Below, piece by piece: positions 53,709 through 64,000 of a stretch of DNA of 64,000 bases; within the stretch, counting starts at the first letter, position 1; every line of letters begins with the position of its first letter. A program made the position numbers and the translations under genes. The DNA is taken from positions 58,626,266 through 58,690,265 of the forward strand of contig CM038222.1 of assembly GCA_021442155.1 (NCBI GenBank), given 5' to 3'. The stretch comes from Cymbidium sinense. Lineage: Eukaryota; Streptophyta; Magnoliopsida; Asparagales; Orchidaceae. A model generated the notes under the pieces. That model saw only the letters and a list, made by a program, of their open reading frames with translations. It was not told the DNA's origin and made no database searches.

Positions 53709-53946
53709 AGTAAAATGCATTTCAAATAATGTAGACTAAATATTTTTTTGGCAATTTCAGGCAACCACTAATTTAACCCTTCATGAAATAAGTATTTGAT
53801 GACTTTATTGCACATTGTATTCTCTCAAAGAAGACAATCTTCTTTTTTTTTTTAACTTTTTGAAGGGTGTCATGAAATCATTATGGTTACTGCTATTTAA
53901 GAGTAATGGGGATGCTTATTTTGTAGTAACTATTTATTAACCAAGC

Positions 53947-54668
53947 TTATAAGTCATGGGTTGAAGTTATGGGAGTTATAGTGGACTAATGTTAAAGAAA
54001 AATGATGTTGATGTTATAGAATCAATGGATTGTTAGCTAGAGTATCAATGTGATGTATTAATTTTTTATGGCTATTAATTAAAAAGTACAAGGACTTCTT
54101 CATGTGTTTTGCTATTTATTTTTGGTGGCATGTGATAAGTGTCATAACAAATGATTTTTGCTAGTATCTAGTATGGAAAACCCATGCCAAGGTCATGTGA
54201 ATGATTTTACAATTATACGTGCAAAGACAAACGCTAAAGGCTTGTTTGGGATCAAATTTGTTTTATGTTTTATGTTATTTTTAAAAACATGTTTGTTTTA
54301 TGTTTTGGGATCAATTTTATAAGTCATAGGTTGAAGTTATGGGAGTTATAGTGGAGTAATGTTAAAGAAAAATGATGTTGATGTCATAGAATCAATGGAT
54401 TGTTAGCTAGAGTATCAATGCGATGTCTTAATTTTTTAAGGCTATTGATTAAAAAGTGCAAAGGACTTCTTCATTTGTTTTGCTATTTATTTTTTTGATG
54501 GCATGTGATAAGTGTCATGACAAATGATTTTTGCTAGTATCAGTATGGAAAAACACATGTCAATGTGAATGATTTTACAAATATACATGCAAAGACAAAT
54601 GCTAAAGGCTTGTTTGGGATCAATTTTGTTTTATGTTTTATATTATTTTTAAAAATATGTTTATTTAA
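53947..54668. repeat. Tandem duplication, two units of about 370 bp
   Basis: TTATAAGTCATRGGTTGAAG starts both units (53947 and 54317), and GCTTGTTTGGGATCAA ends both (about 54241 and 54608). The copies differ by scattered substitutions and small indels. No coding capacity. Confidence 0.92.
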
Positions 54669-54669
54669 T

Positions 54670-57600
54670 ATAATTTTTAAGCGTATTTATTTTTTGTTTT
54701 TGAAAATAAATCAACGCATTAATTGGTGAAGTTGATTAATTTTAGCTTTTGATGTTGCACATATTCTAGTGTGCTCATTAAGATGATGGCTTAATAAATG
54801 TAATAATTGATTCTACAGTAATTGGATCAGGTATGACTTGCATGTTTGTTTTGTATCCAATGATTTTATTTTGAGTTTTAGAGTTAAATTTTATGTTTGG
54901 TTTATACGTAGATTTTTCGTAATTTTGATTGGACAAAATTCTAACACGTCGAAAATTACTTTACTGTATTTAGTTAATTTTTTGATATGCCTTTAATGCC
55001 CGATTCACAAACCGTCTTTACCATATTGTAGAGCACTATTGACTTTATTTTAAGTATATGTTTATTCATTTTTATAAGCAATCATAAGTACGAAAATAAA
55101 AGGTTTCTTATTAGAATTGTCCTACTTAAGAAATTTGTACCTCATAAAAGTAGGTTTTTTGGAACCATCTAATGTTTGTTTCGCAAACTATTTTCACTTG
55201 AGTGTTATAGACATGATGTTGAATTCCTTGATTTTTTTCTATTATTTTTAGAGTTGTGGATCTCAATGTATAAAAGAAATTATGTAAAATTATAATTAAA
55301 ATATAACAACTTCTATTATTACTAGTATACCCTTTTTTAATTAATTAATAAAAAAATATTTCTAACATAAATTTCTCACCTACTCCCTCATTTTCATCAT
55401 TTTTTGGACATAAACATTTACGAGAGAGAAAGGGAGAGGGATGAGAGAGAGGAGAGAGAAAGTGCGGTCCGCGGGGTGTAGAGCTAATTTTGTCCGTCAG
55501 GCCAATTGGGAAAATTGTTTGGCTCTATGTAGGCTATTGTTTACCTACATCAGATTTCAATTTCGTTGCTTGTGTGTATTTTTGATATTTTATTTGATTG
55601 GATTTCGTACAAACTCATATATACGGAGATTTACAATTTTTTTATCATGTAACTTTTGATATATTGTAGAATGAACTGTGCTAAACATATTGACATAGAA
55701 AAGAAAGTTTTCACAGGTATTTTGTGTTGTATAACATTTTATGTATTTTTATGAGTATATCGAGGCTAACAAAAATTGCTGTTATACAAGAAAAGCTTCG
55801 AAATATTATTCTAGACATTACATATTAATGATTTTGTAAATTGTGATTATTGATATACGCACACAAATTTACTTGAAATTCTTACTCTTAGTTGTAATCA
55901 CCGATATATATATATATATATATTTCTGCAATATGTTCAATAATATTTATATATACTGAAAATAATAATATTCAATGTTTAAGTATCAAAAATATATATG
56001 CAAAAAGAAGGGAAAAAGGTGGGAAGTGCAGGTGATTGGATGACTGTATATTATCTGCATGTAAGTGGAGTTATAAGGGCTTGCGCAGCTATAAAATTAT
56101 CCATTTGTGCATTTTATATGCCTGAACAGATGTGAACAAGTGGAGTATAAGTGGAAGCGGAGATATAATAAATAAAAGGGGAAATGTGAACAAGTGTAGG
56201 TATAAGGGGCAAAGGGGAAACTATAAAATAGTCCAAATAAAGAAAAGAATTATTATTTAATGTTGTCTTATTTTATTTTTGATATCATGTTATTTACACT
56301 ATTACTTGATGTATGCTTACGATAGATATTAACTTTTATACTGACATTGTACTTAATAGACACAACATGTGACTTGTTGAAATACTATTTTAATTTATTT
56401 ACATTTATAAAATGGCATTTTTAGTTATTATTAATTCTTTTCTGTTTTATGTATTGAAAATTATAGTAGATTTCGAGTAGCCTATTGAGCTGTGGTTGTT
56501 CATTCTTGTCGTATTTACATATGTTATTTCAAGAAAGGATAAGATTTAGGTTGAGTAGAGACCTTTGTTTACTATTGAGAGCCTGATTTTTGGTATGTTT
56601 GTATTTTGTATATACTCTTTTGGCAGTCATAACAGTGTACATATTTTGTTGGTGGAAAAATCATATCATAATTATTGTTTTGTGTATAGTTGTGATATGA
56701 TATGATGTGACTACTTTTAATTTTTTGATATTTTGTTGATAATAGGGCTCTGTTTTGTGGAATTGAAAAAAAAGAAAATTTTATTCAAAATAGATATTGG
56801 GTATTTAACTAACTGTCATCTCTCGACATGATGTGACCTGTCTTGATATGATGTTTTATATTAGGTTGGGTTGTGACAATAAGATCCTTGAATTAACTGA
56901 GGGATGCCAATGTTGAACTTGGATTCTTAAACATCTCTCAAATCAACAATACGATCACCAAACTATTCACACTTCTAATACCCATACCATCAACTCAAAG
57001 GGAGTCTGCATTATATACATTTGAATTGGGATTCTTGTGGTATTGTAATAAATGGGTTCCTGAAAGATCTTTTTGGTGTTTTATTAACATTTTGAGAACA
57101 CCTTAGGCTTTTTGGGTTACCCAATGAATCTATTAGAACCCTTGGATGATGCTAAGCTCATTAAGCATTCAAAAATGTACTTGTACACAATTTGATGCAT
57201 AAAATGATCATCAATTCACTAACATCATTTATAGACATTAATTTGTCCATTATGGTTTTTTTTCCTTCTTGAACACCTTTGAATTGTTTGAATTTATAGA
57301 TTTATAGTGCTTTCTAGGGTTATGATAATTTTCTTTCTTTGAGAGGACGTTATGATTGACTTAGTTCCATGTTCTATTATGATGATGATGATTTACTTGA
57401 TCAAAAGTAATCAAAGTTTATATGATGCATTTATATGGACTTCTCAAAGTGCATTTTAGTTTTGCTTTTTTTCCTTAGCTTTAGCAAGGAAATACCGCAT
57501 ACTTTGAAAATGAAAATATAATACATCTTTATTATCATGTTTTTAATTCTCTTTATTAAAGAAAGATTGCAAACAAACTTTATATCCCCATAGTTTTTGT
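54670..57600. other. Long AT-rich stretch, downstream intron or intergenic DNA
   Basis: No further CHR4-like exon (chromodomain, SNF2) or other gene could be recognised. A short GC-richer patch lies at 55430-55500, and a GTGAACAAGTG-based imperfect repeat is found at 56128-56215. Annotated either as an intron of the CHR4-like gene or as intergenic. Confidence 0.5.
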
Positions 57601-57614
57601 TGATTTTGTGTTAA

Positions 57615-57880
57615 GATGGTTTTAAAGCCTATCTCAGTATATGCCATAGTGGGATGAGACAATTTATGCAGCAATAAGGATTATAAGGCTTACCTCAGTA
57701 GTTGCCATATTGGGATGAGGAATGCACGCTATGATGATTTTAGAAATGTACATTTCTCATGCATGCAAATGGACAAAATCATCTAATGTTGGTTTTCTTT
57801 ATTACCTCTGCATTTGTCATAGTGGTAAGGCTACGAGGCTCCCCTTGATAAATGTCATATTGAGGTGAAGTACGATTTAT
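57615..57880. repeat. Imperfect tandem repeat of about 65-80 bp
   Basis: Four diverged units share AAGGCTTACCTCAGTA (or close variants) and GCCATATTGGGATGAG. They start near 57625, 57686, 57800 and 57834. Possibly a remnant of a larger repeat; family unknown. Confidence 0.6.
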
Positions 57881-59466
57881 CCTCTAGAGGTTCTAGTACT
57901 TTAATCTATTGTTGAGGAAAATTGCTATGTTAGAATTGCAGGAAGGAATTATATGCAATTACTGAACGAACTACGGATGTGTGTGTGTGCAAGAGAGAGA
58001 AGTGGGAGATCGAGAAAGTGGTAAAATGATGAGGTTTAGAGGCACTGTTAGTGTGTGAAGGTATGGTCATTGAGAGGGGGAATATGGGAGGTACATGGAG
58101 AGATGCAAACTTTTGCGGAGCTATGAGAAAGATAGAATGGGGAATGAGTGGGTCGTTGCTTAGAGAGAGGTGCAAGTGAAGGAGGGCAAAGACATGAGTG
58201 ATGTCATGAGAGAAGTAGAGTGTGAGTAATTTGTGATAGAAGTGGAGTGTAAGTTATTCTGGGGAGATGATTTGATTGCAAGGGGGAGTAAAGAATGTGT
58301 GCAAGAGAGAAAGGGACAAGGATGTTTAATACATTAAAAGAAATGTGAGAGAATAAATGCATATTCTCTGCATATGGGGAAAATCCCTGTATGACTAGTG
58401 GTGTGTGAGGGTGAGGTTGTTGGATTGTGCATTATTTGTGTAGGATTGTATGATGATGTAAGCTTTGATATGATGAGCACATATGTGATTTCTAGAGAGA
58501 TAAAGACGGGGATTATTAGGTGAAATGTAGTGCGAATTTGTCTTTATAATACTTGTATTTTTATTTAAGTTCATTTAAAATATTTAGCAAACACCACCAT
58601 TGCCGATCCCAAGTCCAGATATGAAAAGTGGAGGGTTGCGATAGGTAGTTGACAGCCAGCGTAAAACTTTTCGAAATAATCATGACATGAATCCTTTAAA
58701 TCATTGTGTTAATGCTTGTTGACCTTCATATATGCGCCACAAAATCAAGACATTCACAAGTCAAATGGACGGACTTGCGCATGAAATCGGGGCTCAAAAT
58801 ACTTGGATGACTTCGAAAATGGTTGAAATGACTTTCGATCGACGAACGGACTTCGCCGTTGCGTTCAGAATGTCGAAATCGATCAGAATATAAATATTGC
58901 AAAATCTAACAATCAATCGATCAATGTTATCAACACGCTGACGATATCGGGCGCGACAATGTCCAATAACCTCGTATGAAATTGATCGTCGTTAGTTTCA
59001 AAATATCAAAATCATCAACGAGTCCGCTCCAATTCGGACAAGTCGAGTGATTTGAAGTGACAACGCGCAAATCGAGGCTGAAATGTATTGGACGTCATCA
59101 AATTAACTCAAATGACCTCCAATCGATGAACGGATTTCGCCATCGCGTTCAGAACGTTGAAACTAATCAGGATATAAATATTGCATGACGAAAGCAACCG
59201 GCCAAGCCGAGCCCAACACACCGACGCATATCGAGAGTCGTGAGGCCGAGCATCAAACGTTCGCTTCGTAAATTGATCCGCCATTGGCTTCGAAATGCCG
59301 AAATCTATCAAATAAGACTGTTTGCACTTAATTCAAACGAATCTGCGTGAAAATCGAGCGAGTGAAAGCGGCGGAGTGCATTTTGAGCTGAAATTGACTC
59401 AATTTGGCACCGACGAACCGAACGGCCCGATCGTAAATGGATGCTATCTCGTTAATGAATTACTTA

Positions 59467-59468
<2 letters not shown>

Positions 59469-59508
<40 letters not shown>
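59469..59508. repeat. (AT)n microsatellite
   Basis: About 40 bp of AT dinucleotides within the solo LTR. Confidence 0.95.
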
Positions 59509-59510
<2 letters not shown>

Positions 59511-60461
59511 CTCGATTTATCGTAAAATCCACTTTAAAATTATTTAATAAATTTTAAATTATTTAAAAATCCCCAAATGATTAATTTTAAATTATTTAAA
59601 AATCCCCAAATGACCCTCAATTTCTCCCCATTTTCAGTTTTCTGGAAAAAAATAAATAAATAAGAAAATAGAAAAAAGTAAAATTGAATAACTACCCCTA
59701 TTTTTTTTTGATTCTCTCCCCACTTTCTCATTCTGCAACTTCCCCCTCCTCATACTCCCACTCTTTTCTCTCTCGCTTCTCTCTCCTCGGAAGAAAAGGT
59801 AAATCCTCCCATTGATTTTGATTCCTCCTCAGACGCACAATTCCGCTGTCAGCCTTGTTGGCCAGATTTTCTCATTTGTTCCCCACGTAAAACCACTCAG
59901 AACTGCTGACCGGCTGAACTCTGCTGGCCATATTGAAGCCTTCTTGCCATTCAGTGCGGACTGGCTCCACTTGTATTCTTTCCACGCCACTCATTGACAA
60001 CTGGGTTCGCCTGGCTCAGACGCTGCCTCCTTGTGGCTGAACTCATGACCCGCTTCCACGTTTCCACAGCTCCTCGCGACTGCTGATCTCATAAACACCG
60101 ACGCTGATTCTCCTTGCTCATGTTCAGCTCGACTCATAACTCATGCTCACCCATGGCCAGAATCCAAGAGTCACACTCATTGCCACACTTGTAAACTCAA
60201 GGCCTATTTATTCGACTATCACTGCCCATTGAAGCGTGGTTTGGCTCGGCCCATTATATTTGGCAAAACTGTTCGATCCATTGTTTTGGCCCGCCAACCT
60301 CCTTCCCTCCAGTCCAAGGCCCACAACTCCTCCTTCACCACAACCCATTGATGTTAAACTATCAGCTGCCTCTTCAAACCCCGACCCACCCAATCGCAGT
60401 TTATTATTATGCTCGCCTTAGCCTCCTTCCTACATCCCAACACATCTTTCATTTGCCAGAA

Positions 60462-60745
60462 TCGAGGAAGAATATCGCGAATTCTTCCTTCGATTTCGGC
60501 TTCCTCGCTATCTCCGTTCCAGATCGCAAATCGGGAAGAACATCATCGAGCGAATTTTCCTTCGATTTTCGGCCGATCCTCGCTTTAGTCGTCCGCTTCA
60601 CAGATTATAAATCGGGAAGAACATCGTCGAGAGGTGAATTCTTCCTTCGATTTTCACGTCATACGCTTCCCTTTCGTTCGCCGCCAGAATCGGGAAGAAC
60701 ATCCTCAATAGGCGAATTTTTCCTTCGATTTTCGGCGTCGCACAT
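60462..60745. repeat. Four tandem units of about 75 bp within the Ogre-like LTR
   Basis: Each unit has AATCGGGAAGAACATC followed by GCGAATT and TTCCTTCGATTTTC. A related, more degenerate set lies in reverse orientation at 4583-4811 in the other LTR copy. Confidence 0.85.
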
Positions 60746-61984
60746 CTTACCTTACATTCCCCATCATACCCAACCCGCCTTTGTTTATTGCTAGCGAAAA
60801 ACGCTCGTAATACGTGAGATTGTGAATGTGAATACATATATATATGCCAGTATTTAGGTTTGAAGACTTCAGCTCGAGAACGGGATAAATAAAGCAAATG
60901 TCGAGAAGACACCGCATATTCGCGAGGCGCACAGTAAGCCACCATTGTTATATATCGCCCCTGACGAAATGTCATTGAAATTGAATTTCCGACTTAAAAA
61001 AAAGGGAATAATTATATATTGCATCAGAATTCTGCGGTTTGAAGATCTTGTTGTCAGAGGCGCGACGAGATAAAAAAAATAGTGTGTCGCGAAGACACAC
61101 CACGCCGCCAGGCGCACAAAGCCAAAACATCTCGACGTACCCATACACCTGGATGACGGAGATTGCAAATTTCACAAATCTTTTGATTTAGAAAAATGGG
61201 AGAATGAAATAAGTAACACTGGAGAAAACTGCAACTAATTTTATACAAATAAAAAAAGGGGAGAGCCTTTAAAGCAAATTTTGGAAATAATAGAATATTT
61301 ATTCAAAATCTAAGTGAAATTTGGGGGAGGATATTATTAAACTCACAAACTTTGGGGGAGGCTAATATTAAATTCACAAACTCTAATGATAATTCTTTAT
61401 GGCTTAAATTGAAGGCAGAAAGTGAGTTCCTTTTTTTGTAAATTCTCAATTAAACAAACTTTAATTGAAATTTGACTAATGCTAAACACATAACAAACTT
61501 ACAATAAATTCAAAATCAGGATAAATTCAAATTGAGTTTAATAACTCTTATATTAATATGGAGGTGATTATGCTAATTAATAAACATAAGTGCCAAACAA
61601 CAAATCAAATCGATAACTTATCAAAATTGATATAAATTAAGCATAATCAAATTGGGAGACATGTAAAAACTCAACAAGTAAATTAAATGATAGTAATGTG
61701 TTAAATCACAATCTAAATCAAAATGCCTTCTTCGCCACCGGATGCAATCTTTCAGACAAACGGCAAGACGATCTTAAACCAAAATTTATAAAATCATAAG
61801 GATTTTTTAATAAAATTAGAATTTCATTCTAATTATGATTGTCAAAATCAATGAAATCATTAATTAAAGTAAATTATTTAAAATATAAATTCTGACGTTC
61901 TGGACATAGGGATCGTGTAAATTTCACGTCAAAAGACCGCATATCTAAAGTTAGAATTAAATGAAAATACAAAATCAATCTCAT

Positions 61985-62530
61985 AATTTAAACACAAAAT
62001 TACCTAAAATTACTATACACCAGATGTGCGACATCGAATTTAAATTCAAGTGTTCGAGGAGTCTTGGCCGCTTCTGTTTTTAGTTTAGGGTTAACAAAAC
62101 TTAAAATCTATAATAAGAGTTTCAAATCGGTGAAATATAGAAATTGATTTTGTCGGTGATAGTAGATCTAATCCTCTCATATTGTTAAACAGAGTTGTGG
62201 ATCTAAAGTTTTTAAACATATTCAAATTAATCAAATTTTAAATCAAATTAAGTAGAATAAATCAATCTCATAACTCGAAATAAAAGCCTATATTCTTAAA
62301 TATACAGACGCTCGACACTACGAATGCTTAAATTCAAGCCGAGGATCGCGGTTGTTTCCGCTTAGTCTTGGAGTCGAAGTTAACAAACCAAAAAATTTAT
62401 AATAAGAATTTCAAATCAAAATGTCGAAAACGCGATTCTGGACAAGATCTAATCCTCTGTTAGCAGCTAAACAGAATTGATAGGATCTAAAGATCTTAAA
62501 CATATTCAAATTAATCAATTTTTCAAATCA
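61985..62530. repeat. Two tandem units of about 290 bp within the Ogre-like LTR
   Basis: Both units contain AATTTAAATTCAAG-like sequence, GTTAACAAA, TCAAATC and AGATCTAATCCTCT, then CTTAAACATATTCAAATTAATC. Confidence 0.75.
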
Positions 62531-63479
62531 AATTAAATATCAATCTAAAAATGTTCAAATGAAATTCTATCACTAAAAACTTAAACCAAACTCAATCTAT
62601 CCACCTTCCGCAATTGTTATCTGTGACAAACTAAGAAAACTCTAAAGAGGAGCAATCAAATCAGTGTTACTATGTTCACTCAATTAATCTCACGAAGCGT
62701 GCGCAGTGTCCTCGATTGCGGCCAAGAGGCTTCCATGATGAAGCATAGAGTCTTCTGACGGGTGGCCACCGGCCCATTATTATATTATGATCGTCCCAGA
62801 ACTTATGTTCCCCAATGGCTACTGAGTTGGGAATCATGGATATACTGATGGGACAAACAACTTTAAGGTAGACTTAAAAGCTCTCTCGACAAACATCACC
62901 CCTGTCTGACGATTTCTTGACGACGTAATCCGTGTGTTATTGATGATGATCTTTCTATCGTGGGTCACTACCTCCTCTAACTAAGTGACCAGGACGTAAT
63001 GTCCGGAATAACCATGGGATCTAGATCGGGCACGTCATCATTTCCCCAACCATCCGATTTAAGCTAAAATGATGAATTCATATTCTAAATTCTGAAACAC
63101 TATATGCTGCTACTATATGATATGCATTAAGCGATCTAATGACTAGTCTTAATCGAAAGTTCTCTCACTTATCATGGTGAGTAATTAATTATGGGCTTGC
63201 ACATAGAAACCGGAACGAGATCTAAAGTCCTCACCAAATGAGGATGAAATCTCTGCAAGTGTCTTATCTACTATCTCATTTCCTTCAAAATTACATTACA
63301 CTTTAAACTACTCTTTCATCAAGGTTGGTGGCAATTTTCTGCACAATGCTAAGGCCCCTGATGGCATGGCTTGAATACGCTTAAAATGTAGCGGCCAGAC
63401 CTGCGATTAAATAAGTAAGGGTTCCCACATTATGGACGGATGCGCAAAGAAGTTAGTCCATAAACTAATTAGGTTAGGA

Positions 63480-64000
63480 TCTTGGAATATATGTACTTAC
63501 ACGTAAATTAATGGAATTAATAGATTATGGTTCATAGAAAAATAAATATTTTATGTTCAAGAAACTAAATAGGGAGAAGAAAGAGATTGATAGTTTTGTT
63601 TTAAACTTTGGTATTCGTAGGTAACTAGAAATGGTGTAGGTGATTATATAAAAGTTTGAAGGATAATGTTATAAATATTAATAGATGTGGAGATAGAATT
63701 ATAGCTTTTAAAGATTATTGATACCAAGATTATTAATGTTATAAGTGTTTATGCTTTTCAAGTAGGTTTGAATGTCAAAGGAAAAAATTTTGGAATTAAT
63801 TAGGGATTAATAAAAAAGATACCCTCAAGAAAAAATATTTATTAGGAGATTTAAATGAACATGTAGAAGAGTAAGATTTTGCCAAATTTTATTATTTTAT
63901 AGTTCTAATACTTTATTTAAAAAGAGATGAACATATTATTATTTATAAAATGGATCTAAGAAATCATAGATTGATTATTTTCTAATGAGAAAAATAAATT
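63480..64000 (+). mobile_element. RTE-clade LINE, endonuclease part, runs off the window
   Basis: Protein-like plus-strand readings NREKKEIDSFVLNFGI (63572), then SVYAFQVGLN (63743), NIYXGDLNEHVEE (63834) and YKMDLR (63944) match the AP-endonuclease region of the RTE LINE at 11640-13920. The reading frame contains stops. The start is approximate, and the rest lies beyond base 64000. Confidence 0.7.

Larger units (their letters stand above)
58717..63345 (+). mobile_element. Solo LTR of the Ogre-like family, 4629 bp
   Basis: Starts TGTTGACCTTC and ends TTCTGCACA, with the perfect 5 bp duplication ATGCT at 58712-58716 and 63346-63350. It aligns along its length with the minus-strand LTR at 1580-6235. 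There is no primer site, polypurine tract or internal sequence, so it is a solo LTR. It carries internal repeats: ~300 bp units at 58790 and 59070, four ~75 bp units at 60462-60745, ~200 bp units at 60870-61130, and ~290 bp units at 61985-62530. ORFs predicted inside are not genes. Confidence 0.88.

Noticed and set aside
60208..61248. Several ORFs of 60-148 codons
   Set aside because: All fall inside the Ogre-like solo LTR and its tandem units; no protein family resemblance.

Overview
The window is nuclear DNA from a flowering plant. It has intron-containing genes with plant GT-AG junctions, an intronless PPR gene, L-type lectin receptor kinase sequence, long (AT)n microsatellites and dense nested plant transposons. 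A monocot is possible but is not shown by the sequence. Only two host genes look functional. One is an intronless PLS/E-type pentatricopeptide-repeat protein (8962-10332, +). The other is the 5' half of a CHROMATIN REMODELING 4 / PICKLE-RELATED 1-like gene (coding exons between 46360 and 50859, +), whose chromodomain and ATPase part is not recognisable in the window. A third locus (14096-16634, -) is a broken L-type lectin receptor kinase.

Layout. 1-6235: the 5' part of a minus-strand Ogre-like Ty3 element with a 4.66 kb LTR, a primer-binding site and a decayed ORF. 6236-8843: AT-rich DNA and a collapsed pair of ~0.9 kb LTRs. 8962-10332: PPR gene. 11640-13920: decayed RTE-type LINE. 14096-16634: lectin-kinase pseudogene split by a 1254 bp TIR element with a perfect 9 bp target duplication. 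17265-29345: an old repeat interrupted by a CGAGC-rich hAT-like element and by a 10.44 kb Ty3/Tat-lineage element (17966-28406, TSD CTAAC). That element has gag-pol, an antisense extra ORF and a 3' tandem array. 29904-40000: a Ty1/copia element that contains a 6746 bp Mutator-like element (31278-38023, TSD CTTTTTTAT) with transposase and plant-mobile-domain sequence. 40757-44115: a SINE-like retroposon, a second copy of the old repeat with its own hAT-like insertion, and an 858 bp solo LTR (TSD ACTTT). 44530-58711: the CHR4-like gene and its downstream intron or flank, carrying a LINE (with a MITE inside it) and a 370 bp tandem duplication. 58717-63345: a 4629 bp Ogre-like solo LTR with TSD ATGCT, inverted relative to the copy at the left end. 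63480-64000: the start of another RTE LINE.

Most of the biology here is transposon archaeology. Several insertions can be fixed to the base from target-site duplications, and some have an empty site in a paralogous copy inside the same window. I found no convincing evidence of a previously undescribed biological system. The best leads are the Mutator-like element carrying a plant mobile domain, the Tat element with antisense ORF and satellite-like array, the very long solo LTR, and an indel-heavy difference between the Tat LTRs that may be an assembly artefact.
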